Source: Cyrtodaria siliqua (lineage: Eukaryota; Mollusca; Bivalvia; Adapedonta; Hiatellidae). Taken from it: a stretch of 64,000 nucleotides of DNA. The translations under genes were made by a program, and so were the position numbers. Below are positions 21,231-32,960 of the stretch, in pieces (the first letter of the stretch is position 1; every line of letters begins with the position of its first letter). The notes beneath the pieces were generated by a model that did no database searches, had not been told where the DNA came from, and saw nothing but the letters and a program-made list of their open reading frames with translations. The DNA lies in assembly GCA_037043455.1 (NCBI GenBank), contig JAWPHD010005602.1, forward strand, positions 96,065-160,064. Direction: 5' to 3'.

Positions 21231-24200
21231 CTGAAATGGAAGTAAAATATAAGGAAGTTATAAAAGGAACTGCTTGACAGAAACGTTAGCGATCAAACAC
21301 AACCTGGAACATTATCAATCTCATTAAAATCAGACCCTTTATCACGAAAAAGCGGAGAGTATCAAGCGTAATTAGGATATGCTTTTAATGAGATTGGCAC
21401 ATATGCGCTAGTTCCCTTGACAAACACAGCAACACCACTACATATATACCAGCGGCCTAGCTTTATTGCTTATAGGAACAGCGATAAACTATAGAATAAC
21501 GTCAAATGACTTTGTTTAGGTCTTGATCAATGAATAAACTGAAAACGTATTCAATCATGTTCTCAAATAATGAAGTATAGAAGAAGACGAATTCGCGTCG
21601 GCGTTTAGACACAGTGTCAAATAAATATCTTTCGTGTTTTTTTAAATATGCTTTATAGAAAGAAAAATAATAATAATTTCTTATTGCGCCACCACTGTTG
21701 ACATTGATTACCCGAACTCACCTCCTTTATTCATGAAGTTGCGGCAGGTAGGAAAGTCGGCCGGTGCGGTGGGTTTCAAACTCCCCTCATTGATGATCAT
21801 TCCCATGCCGTTGGTATTGTGTAGGTCGATATGACAGTGAAGGAACCACATTCCAGGGTTGTCGGACACAAACCGGATCACGATATATCCACCTGGTAAA
21901 AATCAACATATGTGCAAAGCTACAAACGTCATTTGAAAAAATAACTAAATTATCTAGAAATGATACGACTCTGGGCCTTGTTATAATAAACATCAGGTGG
22001 ATTTTTTATTGATAATATGTAAGACTCAAAACTGGGGTCTGCATATGTGTGTTATTGTTTAAGCTTGTTGCTATATTAATAATAAAAGAAATAGGTTGAC
22101 CTCGTAAGCATAATTAGAACACAGGAAACCAAAACCAAACAACGACAAGACAAGCATAATGGCGACCTGAAAACAGGTCAACCAATAAACCTGCAGTGCG
22201 TTGCAAAATAATAGTCTTGATAAACTCTTGTTAGAATTAGTGGAGTGTAACCTATTGAGAATTGATTTTGGAGTTGAACTTGTCAAAGGTACGTTTTGAA
22301 AAGTCAGAAACTGTTTACTAACGTTATTGTACATATAATACATTCCCATTATCATTGGCGCAGAACAGAATAAATCCAGAAAAGGTCCATTACACTTGTT
22401 GACGCTTGATGCAAACGCTATCAAGAACGTCTCCTGAATTATTAATTGACCAAACTAAATTCCAGAGTCTTCATAATCTTTATCACAATAGTATTGTTTG
22501 ACGTGATATTTAATGGCGGTAAGACAAGAAGTTAAAAGTTTGGAGATGTTTGTAGAATCAGAGATAACACTTTAAAGGACTGTTTGTGTAATTTGGGGAT
22601 CCAAGGCACAGTTGGAAAAGAAATATAAAAAGATCGGACAGGGGAAGTTTGTTTTGCTTTTTGTCTACCCCAGTCTTGAAAGCGATGCACTGTGTTATAT
22701 GCATGGACACAACAGTGTCCTCTGGACACAACAGTGTCCTCAGTAGATTGATCTTGAGTACACTCTATCGCTCCATTGAACTTATCTCGTTAAAATTCTA
22801 ATAAATTATCTATAACCTACACATATAGCAGTTATAGGTACAATAGATGAAATATAGCTACCTGTTGGGACAACAACTGTATCTTTCTCCGGTGGATCGT
22901 CACTCAACCCTGGTACTTTGCCAAGATTCCAGTCGCTGTTGTTCCAGTTGGCCGTACTACAATAACCGAAGTTATCCGTACAGCTGATATCGTCGTTGTT
23001 GCTTATCAGTTCCCCGGTTGTTTTGTTGTAGGTTCCAAGTCCAACTTTCATCACGTAGAAGGAGTGTCCGTGCAGATGAACGGGGTGGGACCACCCAGAA
23101 CCCGTGCCTAGATTGATAAACACCATCTGTATAACTTTATTTGAGTCAATATTCTGCACGTATGTCCATTTGCACATGCCGTTATTATTGCATTCCTCTT
23201 CATCACACGGGCTCGTAATCTCCGTTGGCTGAGTCAGAAGCGACACTGTTGGTGGTACAAATTCGCGACCATTAACTGACCCAGGAGTGTTACCTTCAGG
23301 TCCAGGAAAGGCGAAATTGAAGAAGTACTCAGCATCCACTGTATCGCCCATTATACTAGTAGGGTTGCGTATGGGGTCGTTATTCTTAACATCATTAAAA
23401 TTCAAACAGCTTCTATTGGCGGTTATTGGGTAATACTGGTAGGGGCAGTTGAATGTTACACAGTCAATAGTGCAATTCTCTATTCTGTTGTTAACAGGGT
23501 TGGGATTATACGTTCCAGGCCCATCAACAAATTCTAAAACTGCTTCAGCGGCGTGGTATTTATTATAATTCAAACTGTTTGGCGTCTCTATCGTTTCAGC
23601 AATCAGGAGTGTTTGTTTAGACGTTGGTTGACCGGGTGCTTGCCAATAAAAGTCATATCGCTCTCCCGGGTGAATTATAATCGATTGAAACGATTTTTGT
23701 TCCAAATTATACGCATCTGACCCACGCAAAACTAACCTTTGACCGGGGATATAAACTCTCATCGGATACAGGGTCATTGCACCTATCACCCTAAATCGGT
23801 ACAGAATTCCCGTCCGTATACTGAATCGCTCCAGGGGTGCTCCATTGTGTGTGGTATTTGTTAACCAAAAACGAGCCTTACCGTTCACCAGCCCAGACTG
23901 GAATTCGTATCTACTAAATTGTCCCAAGTCCACTGAATAAGTTGTCGGAATTTTTTGGCCAGTTTTGAAATCAAACTGCTCGGTAATCATTCGTTGGTAT
24001 GCTTCCTCCGGATCCATGAAATGATTCCAATCTTGAAGAGTTACAATGATCTCATTGTCATTGCGAACTACAGGGGTTTTCGCTGGTCTTACTATCAAAG
24101 GTCCATAGAGGCCCATACTTCTCTGATCGCCGATGTGGGCGTGGTAAAACGCGGTTCCTGGGGGGAAGGCTGTAAATCTATACACAAACGATTGCCCGGG

Positions 24201-24671
24201 TAAGATGGGACACTGTGTGACGAACGCAACACCATCCATCCATGGTGTACCTTTCTGATGTAGACCGTGGAAGTGGACAGTTACGCTGTCGGTATGCATC
24301 TCATTTTGGACTGTTATTTGTAATGTTTGGTTCTCGAAAACCTCAATCCGAGGTCCCGGAAATTTTCCATTGATGGAAATCACAAGCCGGGAGCCCTCTC
24401 CATCAGCTGTGATAACGAGACTGATCTGTTCCGGTGTTAGTATCGTACCGTTTGGGCGCGTCTTAAGTATTCCCTGGTCGGGGTAAACCAGCTGCTTTTC
24501 CTTGTACAGTATCATGGTCACCCGATGCTCAATTATAAAAGTACACGAGCACACGAGATCGGTACGATTACAAATACAGTCTTCCGGTGTGGCCAGGGGC
24601 TGAGTGGTCGATTCTTGGCCAGCGACATAACCCCCGAACTGCACAAGTACCAATTTCAAAAGCATATTCAT
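21136..24671 (-). CDS. Laccase-like multicopper oxidase, three coding exons, predicted 691 aa
   Basis: Coding exons on the minus strand are 24671-22862, 21892-21722 and 21230-21136, joined by two phase-1 introns with GT...AG ends. The enzyme family oxidises phenols and similar substrates while reducing oxygen to water with four coppers. All copper motifs are present: HFHGLH (residues ~133-138), FYHAH (~175-179), HPVHLHGH (~529-536) and HCHIDLHNTNGM (~622-633). The last supplies the type 1 Cys (~623) and an axial Met (~633). The N-terminus is hydrophobic and ends near AGQ, a likely signal peptide, followed by a Cys-rich segment (CICNRTDLVCSC). Several N-glycosylation sequons are present. The C-terminus is a hydrophobic ~16-residue stretch, so membrane or GPI attachment is possible. 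Molluscan relatives act in shell, periostracum, byssus or immunity; the role here is inferred. Confidence 0.93.
21722..21892 (-). CDS. Laccase exon with copper motif 4
   Basis: The 171 bp exon follows an acceptor ending TTTTTACCAG and precedes donor GTGAGT. It encodes GYIVIRFVSDNPGMWFLHCH and continues through IDLHNTNGM, the motif holding the type 1 copper Cys, two His and the axial Met. The phase (1/1) joins the previous exon exactly at a glycine codon. Confidence 0.9.
22255..22445 (+). pseudogene. LINE reverse-transcriptase fragment in laccase intron 1
   Basis: The plus strand reads LRIDFGVELVKGTF and, after stops, GAEQNKSRKGPLHLLTLDAN. The LLTLDA block resembles the first catalytic Asp motif of non-LTR reverse transcriptases. 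It is opposite in orientation to the host gene and badly degraded. Intron 1 otherwise (21893-22861) shows a 19 bp direct repeat of GGACACAACAGTGTCCTC at 22705-22742 and nothing else recognisable. Confidence 0.35.
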
Positions 24672-24690
24672 AATAATTCACTGTAGGAGT
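22862..24690 (-). CDS. Laccase exon with the start codon and copper motifs 1-3
   Basis: The start ATG is at 24671-24669 on the minus strand, opening MNMLLKLVLV. A good 3' splice site (TTCTTTTTTTACAG) ends at 24691, so 24690-24672 is probably 5' UTR and at least one upstream non-coding exon exists. The exon ends after CCAACAG at 22862 with donor GTAGCT. Reading on past the donor adds 17 residues and then a stop; these belong to the intron, and the copper motif missing there is in the next exon. Confidence 0.88.
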
Positions 24691-26418
24691 CTGTAAAAAA
24701 AGAAGCATACCTTTACGAATTTGTTCTAACTCTGCCATCCCAATGTGCATGTTATAATGTCTATATATATATATATATATACATGTATTTAAAGTGACCC
24801 AAATGTTTAGACCCTTAATAAATACCATCTGATTTACCACGCACCTGTTGTGAAATACGGTGAATTATTTGGTGTACACGTGTAATGAGTTCAAATCGTC
24901 CATTTACGACGAGATTGTGTGCCCTTCTTTTTTTCGGATCGTCCGTTATGTCGCCTACTGATCAGATACCACTATTGATTTGGGGCTTCTGATTGGTTAA
25001 AAAAGTATAGGGTTTGGGGCTTCTGATTGGTTAAAAAAAGTATAGGGTCTATTAGGAAATATAGTCAGATTGTAAGGTAGATTCTGATTGGATTAAATTA
25101 CCCAAATCATAACAAATCCTCATAAAACATAAAAAAAAAAAAATTCCAACTTTAAACATGTTCATTAAGGATATTTGTATTGAAATTTGCATTTTTATGG
25201 GTACAACTGTATTGAGAGTATATTTGCAAAAAGTACAATTTATTTACTGCCATTCTGTGGGTGGCCACGTTCAGTGCAATATTAGAGGCTGAAAGCATTA
25301 CATTACCCCCAATTTACTGGTCATTTTTGAGTATCTCTAAGACAGTTCTTTAAAAAATGTTAGGTTTTATCATCCGTTCTGATATAGGAATAGGGATTGT
25401 AGGCCAAAAGGCTATAATGGAGGTCTATGGGAAATGCAGTAGTGGTATATAAACCTACTCTGCACATCATCTGACCAAACTGTGAACATATCAGAGAGAG
25501 AGATGGCATATATCAATGTTGACCTATGGTCATGAAACGTTTCATATACAGTTCATCCTTATTAATTATCCAACGCAGATTTCCACCACGTTTCATAAAC
25601 TTTAACACTAAAAACAACTGCTCAATAATTTCGTGAAGGATTGCATCTCGTGTCTTCAAACTTTACAGGTAGACTGTACTTGGTGAAATAAGTACACGGC
25701 AGGCGACACAAGTGTTCCGTGGAACCGCCTTCTTGTTTATTGAAATAGACAGTCAAGTACATAAACAATAAATATAATGACTATATACGAGTATAATTAC
25801 AAGAGGATTTATGTTTAAGGAGATATATATCACACATTAATATGTTCAGTTGCAAAATAAAATGGACACTGAGTTTTGTTTAGATTTACTGTATAAAGTT
25901 TTTTTAGAATTAAATTGACAAATTCCAAAATGAATATGCCATGTTTGGTACCAAAGTTTTTATCATTCCATTACCAATATCGTGTTTCGTTTGTTTTTCA
26001 ATAGGTTGAATCATTAAGGGACTGTTGCTTGATATAGAGGATAGGGTATAAAGTAAAATTGTCAGGGTGTACACTTTCTTTTGAAACTGAGTATAGATTA
26101 CGTATCTTGTAGTCTGTAATCTAAATTACAAAATGAAAATTGCATGTACTCCTGAAATAAAAGCTGAATATTAATCAATATGTAACATACCTGCAAATAT
26201 ATTAATAATATATTTATGATATGAAATAAAAAAAATGGATATGTTGGCTTTTCGTAAAGTGCAAACTTCCACTCCACCAAGATGTCGCGAAGCATAGAGA
26301 AGATCTATCTATACGTGAATAATTTTATTAAGTGAATAATTATATTAGTAAACGTAGATACATTATAACAGGGTCAGATGTACACATATGCTTTCAAAGT
26401 GTATGCTTTTTTATTTAA
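24672..26418. other. Region 5' of the laccase gene
   Basis: It should contain the laccase promoter and any upstream non-coding exon, but I could not place them. It holds an (AT)n run at ~24763-24781, two copies of a 34 bp unit (TTTGGGGCTTCTGATTGG) at 24979-25047, and an A run near 25130-25142. No other gene is recognised. Confidence 0.45.
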
Positions 26419-26738
26419 GGGGACACACGGACATTTTGATTGTTTTAAACCTCGCGGCGTCCCGTTAATTTTTCTACATAAATTGCATTTGTTCAATCAG
26501 TAATATTAATTATACGAAGAGTATGAAACAAACTGTTTTTGCATATTTCTAACTGTTGATTTTATTGCACCAATAATATATTTAAACCTTTTGTAGAATA
26601 GCGAAGAAAAAATGAAAACTCAACATTTAAATTTAATATATGAAAGCATGTTTCAAGTTAAAACGATACTGGATTAATACATCGAGACGCTAATTTTAAT
26701 GCCTGATGAAAAACCCTTCAAGATTGTCATGTGTCCCT
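26419..26738 (+). mobile_element. MITE, TTAA family 1, intact copy
   Basis: It is 320 bp, flanked by TTAA at 26415-26418 and 26739-26742. Ends are GGGGACACACGG and CATGTGTCCCT, and the internal CGGCGTCCCGTTA and CACCAATAATATATTTAAA match the copy at 8329-8646. Non-coding. Confidence 0.85.
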
Positions 26739-26849
26739 TTAAAAGAAAACATCAATATAATAAGAAGGACGGAATAGTGATGAGTTTATTTCTTTTCCCG
26801 TCTTATAACATACTTCCCATCTTTACTGGCGTACCGACATAATCAATCA

Positions 26850-27180
26850 GTAAACAACAATAGATAAATAAGAAAACAAATACTGGAAAGAGGATCCCTT
26901 GAAAGCAACAGACACAAACAAGATAAACAAGTAGCAGACTCTGAGTTATTGTCTGTTCATGAGAAGTAATATAATTTGCAACACCTCTCTGATGATCCCA
27001 AAGGACCAGTAAGTAACAACACTACTGGTTTGTAGTTGAGGCGACTTTATACAGCAGACACACAGCACTAAACAAACTCTAGCGTGAGTGTCAATAAATA
27101 CTGAAAAGTGGATCCTTAAAAAGCAACAAACACAAACAAGAAGGAAAAATAGCAGATTCGGTTTTTTAGACCGTGAGCCA
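26850..27180 (+). repeat. Dispersed repeat with AAGCAACA-ACACAAACAAGA and CCCAAAGGACCAG blocks
   Basis: Blocks near 26885-26935 (ATACTGGAAAGAGGATCC, GCAACAGACACAAACAAGA) recur at 27095-27150. The CCCAAAGGACCAGTAAGTAA block is at ~26998. The same series appears at 32100-32960, so this is a tandem-like dispersed family of ~200-350 bp units. Confidence 0.6.
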
Positions 27181-27339
27181 TATCCTTTTTTGTTACCATC
27201 TCAAGGGACAAAATCTTACTAGTACCATGTTATTGAGTACCTTGTAGAGAAATAAAACAATTCATGATAGCAGTGTGAACAGGGTAGCTGATTCTTGTTA
27301 TTAGAGTTATCTCCCCCTTTTAAGCAAAACTCTTGTTTA

Positions 27340-28720
27340 TTTAAAAAATCGTTTTCGCTGAAACTAGAAGAGCTACAGGTCTAATATTTTGCATGTATTA
27401 TACATTTAGGGTCCTCTACCAAGTATTTATAAAATGGTGACCCAATGGTCAAATATGGCCCAGCCCCGGGGGTAACATTTTTTCATACAGTTATATAGGA
27501 AATCTTTAAACATAAATAATTTTCTCTAAAACTGTAAGAACTAGAGGTCCTATATTATGCATGAAGCATAAGCTTATGGTCCACTAGCAAATTTGTTAAA
27601 ATGTATACCCTGGAGTCATATCTGGCTCCGGCCCAGGGGTCATATATTTACATAGAGTCATATAGAAACATCTTTAAAATCTCTTCTTTAAAAAAAACAA
27701 GAGCCAGAGGTCTGCTATTTTGCATATTGTACAAGCTTATGATTCTCTACCACTTTTGTTCAAATCGTGCCTCTGTGTCCAACTATGGCCCGTTTCTGGG
27801 TTATCGAATTGAATTGAACTGGATTTTAAGGCGCACCAACACATGAAAGGTTATATGGCGCCTAGCAGGCATGAACATGCCAGGCTCATCCTGAACTGTA
27901 GAGTTGCTGCAAATTATATTGTAGACACTCCATTTACGCTGTAGCGACGTTTATTGTTTTCTGCCACTGCTCTTAGTGATGTGAGCGGGATGGCACCTGA
28001 AACAGTGCAGGGGTCATGATGAAGACCTTTAATGAGCATGAACAAAAAATGACAAAATGAATATGAAAGAGGTGGGTTGGGGGTCCTACCCTTCTGCATG
28101 TGACGGTGTGTTTGCAGTGGTTGTATTCTACCCTGGCAACCATACGGCGTGGGGAGGGGCTCTGGGGTTAAAGTTTTACAAAGAGTTATATAGGAAAGTC
28201 CATAAAAATATTCATTTCTGATACTACAAGAGCTAGAGGTCTAATACGATGCATGTAGCATAAGAGTATCGATCTCCACCAATTTCTTTTGTTCAAATGG
28301 TGATCTTATGGTCAAATTTCGCCCGGTCCCGGGGCACATATTTACATAGAGTTATGCAGGAACGTCTATAAACATCTTCTCTGAAACTACAAGACCTAGA
28401 GGTGTAATAAGCTATATGTAGCTTAAGATTATTGTCCTGTACCAAATAATTTAAATGGTGTCCCTCTTGAATCAAGCCTGGAATCAATTTTGGCCCTGTC
28501 CCGGGGGTCGCGCTATAACATTGAATTATATAGGAAAACATATTCAAACAGCTTCTGATACTTCAAAAGCTAAATAATAGTTCGTATGTACCATACGCTT
28601 ATGATCCTCTACCTAGTTTGTTCAAATGGCGACAATGGGGTCAAATATGGTCACTACGGGGGTCACAGTTTTACAGATTAATATAAAGAAATTGTTGTTG
28701 TTTCTTAAAACATGAGAGCA
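27340..28720 (+). repeat. Degenerate tandem repeat, unit about 165 bp
   Basis: A landmark like TTGTTCAAATGGTGACC followed by TCAAATATGGCCC recurs near 27427, 27594, 27757, 28289, 28446 and 28619. Each unit also has AACTACAAGAGCTAGAGGTC-like and TTATATAGGAA blocks. Copies are only moderately alike. The larger gap after 27757 is filled by an inserted element at 27795-28130. Confidence 0.8.
27795..28130 (+). mobile_element. Dispersed element beginning TTGAATTGAACTGGATTTTA, copy 1
   Basis: GGCGCACCAACACATGAAAG, TATATGGCGCCTAGCAGGC and the later AGATGGCACC-type, GAAGACCTTTAATGA and CTACCCTTCTGC blocks recur in the same order at 42815-43230. A head fragment lies in reverse at 30955-31015. Length and copy structure suggest a non-autonomous element; no tRNA boxes were recognised. 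It interrupts the ~165 bp repeat array. Confidence 0.7.
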
Positions 28721-28799
28721 CTTTGAGACAAGACGAGTGGGTCTCTTGTTTATGGCTTGAAGTTGTACACTTTTCATAAAATCACTTCAAAAGTTTTAA

Positions 28800-29146
28800 A
28801 GGGAGTACATCAGGCTTTTCATGGGGGTCTAAGTGTCCGACTTAAAATTGACAAATATTAACATTTTCTATTCTACATGGCCAAAACATAATGAATGAGC
28901 CTAAGCATGATCCTTGTTTTGCAAAGAAATTGATTCAGCACAGTAATATGTGCTATCCTAGGTGACGCACCAGGGTTAATTTCAGCATTTTACGTCTGAT
29001 TCTGTCCTAGCTATATAGTGTATTCAAAGTTTAGACATTAACATCATGGTTCTAACAGCATATTTTGATTGATATAAGTGTTTTATCATGAAATGGAACA
29101 TTTTTATAATTAAAGATGTTTCTAGAAAAATCCTGATGTACCCCCT
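28800..29146 (+). mobile_element. MITE, TTAA family 2
   Basis: The 347 bp element has inverted ends AGGGAGTACATCAGGCTTTT and AAAATCCTGATGTACCCCCT (one or two mismatches). TTAA flanks it at 28796-28799 and 29147-29150. Ends and target resemble family 1, but the internal sequence differs. Non-coding. Confidence 0.75.
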
Positions 29147-29150
29147 TTAA

Positions 29151-30144
29151 GCGAACTTAAATATATAGAGAATGTGACTTTTGATAAGGTATTCCACTAT
29201 GAAGACTTAACCATGTTTACAAATCGCATATTGAATAAAACCACGAACTAAAATCACAAAGTATACCACTGCATTTTCGACAAATTGCTAAAAAAAAAAC
29301 AGAAAGAAAAATAAAAGGCATTTTACGGTTTAACTGTTGATATTTAGGTGTTTGTTATACAAATTTTAAAATAACCGCCAAATTACGACAAAATTACACT
29401 ACAAAAACAGTTTATCAAAACTCTGTCCAGGTGTTCATCTCATATAATAATGCATATGTGTCGCTTAAAAGTATATGTTTATTCATGGGTTTTTGTAATA
29501 TCCGTAATTGAATAAGTGTAAAATTAATTATCCATTTTTTTTTGACTGGCTGGTTAAAGCTTTTTATATTGTATCTATAGAGTTTTGATTCTCAAACGAT
29601 GTAAGTTATGTATATACCTTATGGTCAGTAGGTTTAGAAACGATGTACATATGTTGTAAAATGTGGCTGTTGTTGGCGGGATAGCTACTTTATCTGCAGT
29701 AGCACCTGTATGTCGGATATAGCTTTTACAGTCTAACATACACACATCAGTAAACTAACCGTGATCACTAAATGTAATCTATCTCGATGCACTGGGTACC
29801 GATTCTTATCTGGAAGCGTTTATATATTTTTTATATCTTATATGTATGTTATTTTGTCACATTAAGTTATATTATTTAAATCAGATATTATGAACTGAGT
29901 GTTCTTAATTGTCCTGTTCTATCTCAAGGCATTAATTGCCAAGTTTATCAAAACAGCAATGAGCTGGGCATATATAATAAATACTGATAAAGGTGATCCT
30001 TTGAGGCTTGCAGGCATATTGCAACTCGACATACATGAATGCTAGATAAGAGAGACCGTTGTGAACCCAGCTTCTTGGATATAAACTTTATGACGGTTTA
30101 ACATTTTAGTTGTATGTATTTTAATGCAGTCATCCTGCTTGAGC
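29151..30144. other. Non-coding; second copy of a dispersed repeat
   Basis: 29545-29690 (GGCTGGTTAAAGC, ATCTATAGAGTTTTGATTCT, GTCAGTAGGTTTAGAAAC) matches 13200-13350. Nothing else was recognised. Confidence 0.5.
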
Positions 30145-30320
30145 GCATACAGCCTGTTGATGCAGTGGATAGCACGGGGGACTTTAAATTCAGAGGTTCA
30201 AACATGGTTCAAACCTCACCGGAGCCAGTGAATTTTGTCGGTGTGTTCATGGGCACTACACTTTTACACCCGTCCGTCGGATGTGGACGTAAACCAGGCG
30301 ATCCCGTATATCGCCCATTA
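30145..30320 (+). mobile_element. tRNA-like SINE, second family
   Basis: GTTGATGCAGTGGATAGCAC resembles a box A region and GGTTCAAACC at ~30211 a box B. The following GGCACTACACTTTTAC and CGTCCGTCGGATGTGGACGT blocks recur partly at ~16060-16140. Ends are approximate and no tail was defined. It is probably an inactive SINE. Confidence 0.6.
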
Positions 30321-30790
30321 CTTTAAAGAAACATAGGTGTCTATTCGTCAGTAGGGCATGTTCCTAAATGCATATATACCCAATCCCCCCACCCACCCAC
30401 ACACACACTCCCTTTCTCTCTCTCTTCATTGGCAATACATCATTTTTAGGTAATAATCATTCCACTTGCACGCGCAAAAATAGGGTTGATGCTTACTATC
30501 CTAGGTTAATTCCATACTCTAAATCAAATACGGAGAACATCACAACCTATGTTTAGATAAATATCCTAAGCAGGTGATATTGTAACAACTGCACCAATAC
30601 TAACAAATAGTTGCCATGGTAAGTAGTTAGCACAGTGATCTGGGTATTACCCTAAAAATATTTCTTCGTCGACGCCGTGTGGTTCCCGGGTAAGAATATG
30701 ACCACTGCATAGGGGTAAAATTTCCCCGAATTCATGTTAATTTTGTCATTTTTGTTCATTATTTTCATCATGAAACCTGTATTGTTTCAG
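30321..30790. other. Non-coding stretch
   Basis: It contains an ACCC/ACAC-rich stretch at ~30385-30420 and a possible degraded SINE head near 30665 (GGTTCCCGGGTAAGAA). Nothing else was recognised. Confidence 0.35.
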
Positions 30791-30878
30791 GTGCTATTTC
30801 AGTGGTGGCAGTGATCGTGGATCCAGCGAAAAATGAAGTGTTTACTAGAGAATTTGCAGCAACTCTGCAGTTCTGCAG
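30791..30878 (+). CDS. Candidate isolated internal exon, product unknown
   Basis: A pyrimidine-rich acceptor (CCTGTATTGTTTCAG) precedes 88 bp that are open in one frame (AISVVAVIVDPAKNEVFTRE, then FAATLQFC). A strong donor follows (TGCAG/GTAAGA). Composition is less AT-rich than the surroundings. I recognise no family, and no neighbouring exon was found on the plus strand. It could be part of a gene with very long introns, a decayed gene, or chance. Confidence 0.35.
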
Positions 30879-30954
30879 GTAAGAAGGTTCTAGGCACATT
30901 CTGCAAATTTTTATCTATATGTTAATGAAGAGTGAGCCGGGTCGAATGTTCATT

Positions 30955-31015
30955 CCTGTTGGCGCCATATAACATGTTTGTGTTGGTGCGCCGTAAAACC
31001 CCAATTCAAATCAAT
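30955..31015 (-). mobile_element. Head fragment of the 27795/42815 dispersed element
   Basis: On the minus strand, AATTGGGGTTTTACGGCGCA and CCAACACAAACATGTTATAT match the first ~60 bp of the elements at 27795 and 42815. The rest is absent. Confidence 0.6.
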
Positions 31016-32099
31016 TCATCTTCGTCGATTCTTTTTTCAGTAACACAAAAATGGTTCGTGCAAATGCATATACTACTATTATTACATTTCGTATGCAGAA
31101 TTCTTCATTGTGTTGTATATGGGTGGGGTAATTCAGGTATAAAAATCCTTAAAATATGCATAAATTTTAACTAAAAAGTATTAAAATAGACAACTTTTAA
31201 GATTTTGCGTTGCAATATGCAATGTTTAATCAGTGAAGTAATAGGATTACTTCACTGGTTTAATTCATGTATTTATGTGTAATACATAATCCAAATGTGT
31301 AATCATAATAAGTATTGCCATGACGTATACACCTAAAAAAAGACTTTTGTTAAAAAAACAAACACGTTAAACCGCTCAATTCCTTTTTATAGAAGCCTTT
31401 GGACTATGTGTCGTCTGTGCAATATATGTATATATCAGAACATGTTAATACTATTTATGTTGCAGTTACTTTGAGGAAGGCTTATACTTCCAGTTTGGAA
31501 TGCATCTCAACTTATCAGGCTTACTGAACACATATGTGCAATGCCATGGACATTACTTACTACTTAATTTCATCAATATATCATAACAATCCCTTATTCA
31601 TATTATAATATTATTTAAATCATGTAGAAAGGTTGTAAATTACTGATTCTTACAAGTTTACACATATATTGTAAAAATTATTAACTAAACTAAATGCATA
31701 AACATGTGTCAATAGTGGGTGGGGTAAATTGACTTCTAATTTGAAGCAAAATAGAGATTTTAAACTGAATTCAGTGCTAAAAAAGAGCTTATTTACGCTT
31801 TATGTAACTCAATGAATTGTAAACTTAAGTGCATCTTTAAAAAGTACAGCAATAATTATTCACACAAGCATGACATACAAAAATTAACATCAAAAACTTA
31901 TATGAAAGCGCTACAATGATAACCTATTAATGTTCGATTTTTTTTTATATAAGCTACCTGTTCCAGATTGCTATCATGGAAAAATGTAATCTATATACAT
32001 TGCTCTTTTCAAAAAGTGACGGTAGAATTTGTCCCTTGAGTTGGTAACAATATCGAAAATGTTGGGTCCTGGCTCAAGGCCTATTTAGAGTGTTCATGA
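31016..32099. other. Non-coding; short perfect hairpin
   Basis: AGTGAAGTAAT and ATTACTTCACT separated by three bases form a small hairpin near 31234-31258. No gene or known repeat was recognised. Confidence 0.4.
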
Positions 32100-32960
32100 G
32101 AGGTAATATAATTTTCTTGCAACACCTCTCATGCTCCCAAGTACTAGCTTAAGCGGTTTTCTACTGTAAAGCCACAAATATTGGGCTATTGGGCTTGATG
32201 ATCCCAAAGGGCCAGTAAGCTTTAGCACTACTGATTTGTAGTCGGTTCGATTTTTTTACAGCACTAAGCAAACGCTAGTGTGAATGTTAATAAATACTAA
32301 AAAAAGAAGAGGAAACCTTTGGAAGCAACAAACACAAACAGGAGAGAACATTTTGCATTGCCTCTCACGCCCCCTAGCACCGGCTTAAGCGGTTTTTTAC
32401 TTAAAAGTCACAAAGAGTGACAATATGAAAACTACATATTAAAAAAAATTGAATGTTCTTGGAATGTCAATTTTAATAAATCGATACCAACGTGTCAACA
32501 CCTATCTCCAGAAGTGGACCCTTCCTTCGAGTTTTGAGCAGGGAACCGGTTACTTCCTGTTCAGTTTTGAGCAGGGAACCGGTTACTTCATGTGAAAACC
32601 CGAAATCAATACATAGGCTAGCACCCGAAGGTGCAAGCCAAAAAGATGTAACCCTTGGAAGCAACAAACACAAACAAGAGAGGAAATTAGCAGACTCGGT
32701 TTTATTGAGTCTGTTCTTGAGAGGGAGGTAATATATTTTGTAACGACTCTCACGCCCCCTAGCACAGGCTTAAGCGGTATTGTTTTACTTTAAAGTCACA
32801 AAGAGTGGGCTTGACGACCCCAAAGTACCAATACATAATAATAATAATGATCTTAACTAAACAAAAGCTAGTGTGATTGTCAATAAATACTGAAAAGGAG
32901 ATCCTTTGGAAACAGCAAACACAAACAAGAAAGAAAAGTAGCACCCACGAAGTTTCATGA
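32100..32960 (+). repeat. Three diverged copies of the 26850-type dispersed repeat
   Basis: Blocks GAAGCAACAAACACAAACA (near 32325, 32658 and 32908), CTCACGCCCCCTAGCAC (32370, 32747), GCTTAAGCGGT (32149, 32386, 32769) and CCCAAAG (32203, 32818) recur in order. A small tandem duplication, TTTTGAGCAGGGAACCGGTT, sits at 32530-32590. Confidence 0.65.

Noticed and set aside
22071..22424. 117-codon minus-strand frame between laccase exons
   Set aside because: It lies in an intron, and the opposite strand there looks like a degraded LINE RT, which explains it better.
24568..24840. 90-codon minus-strand frame overlapping the laccase start
   Set aside because: It is out of frame with the laccase and crosses its 5' splice acceptor and an (AT)n run.
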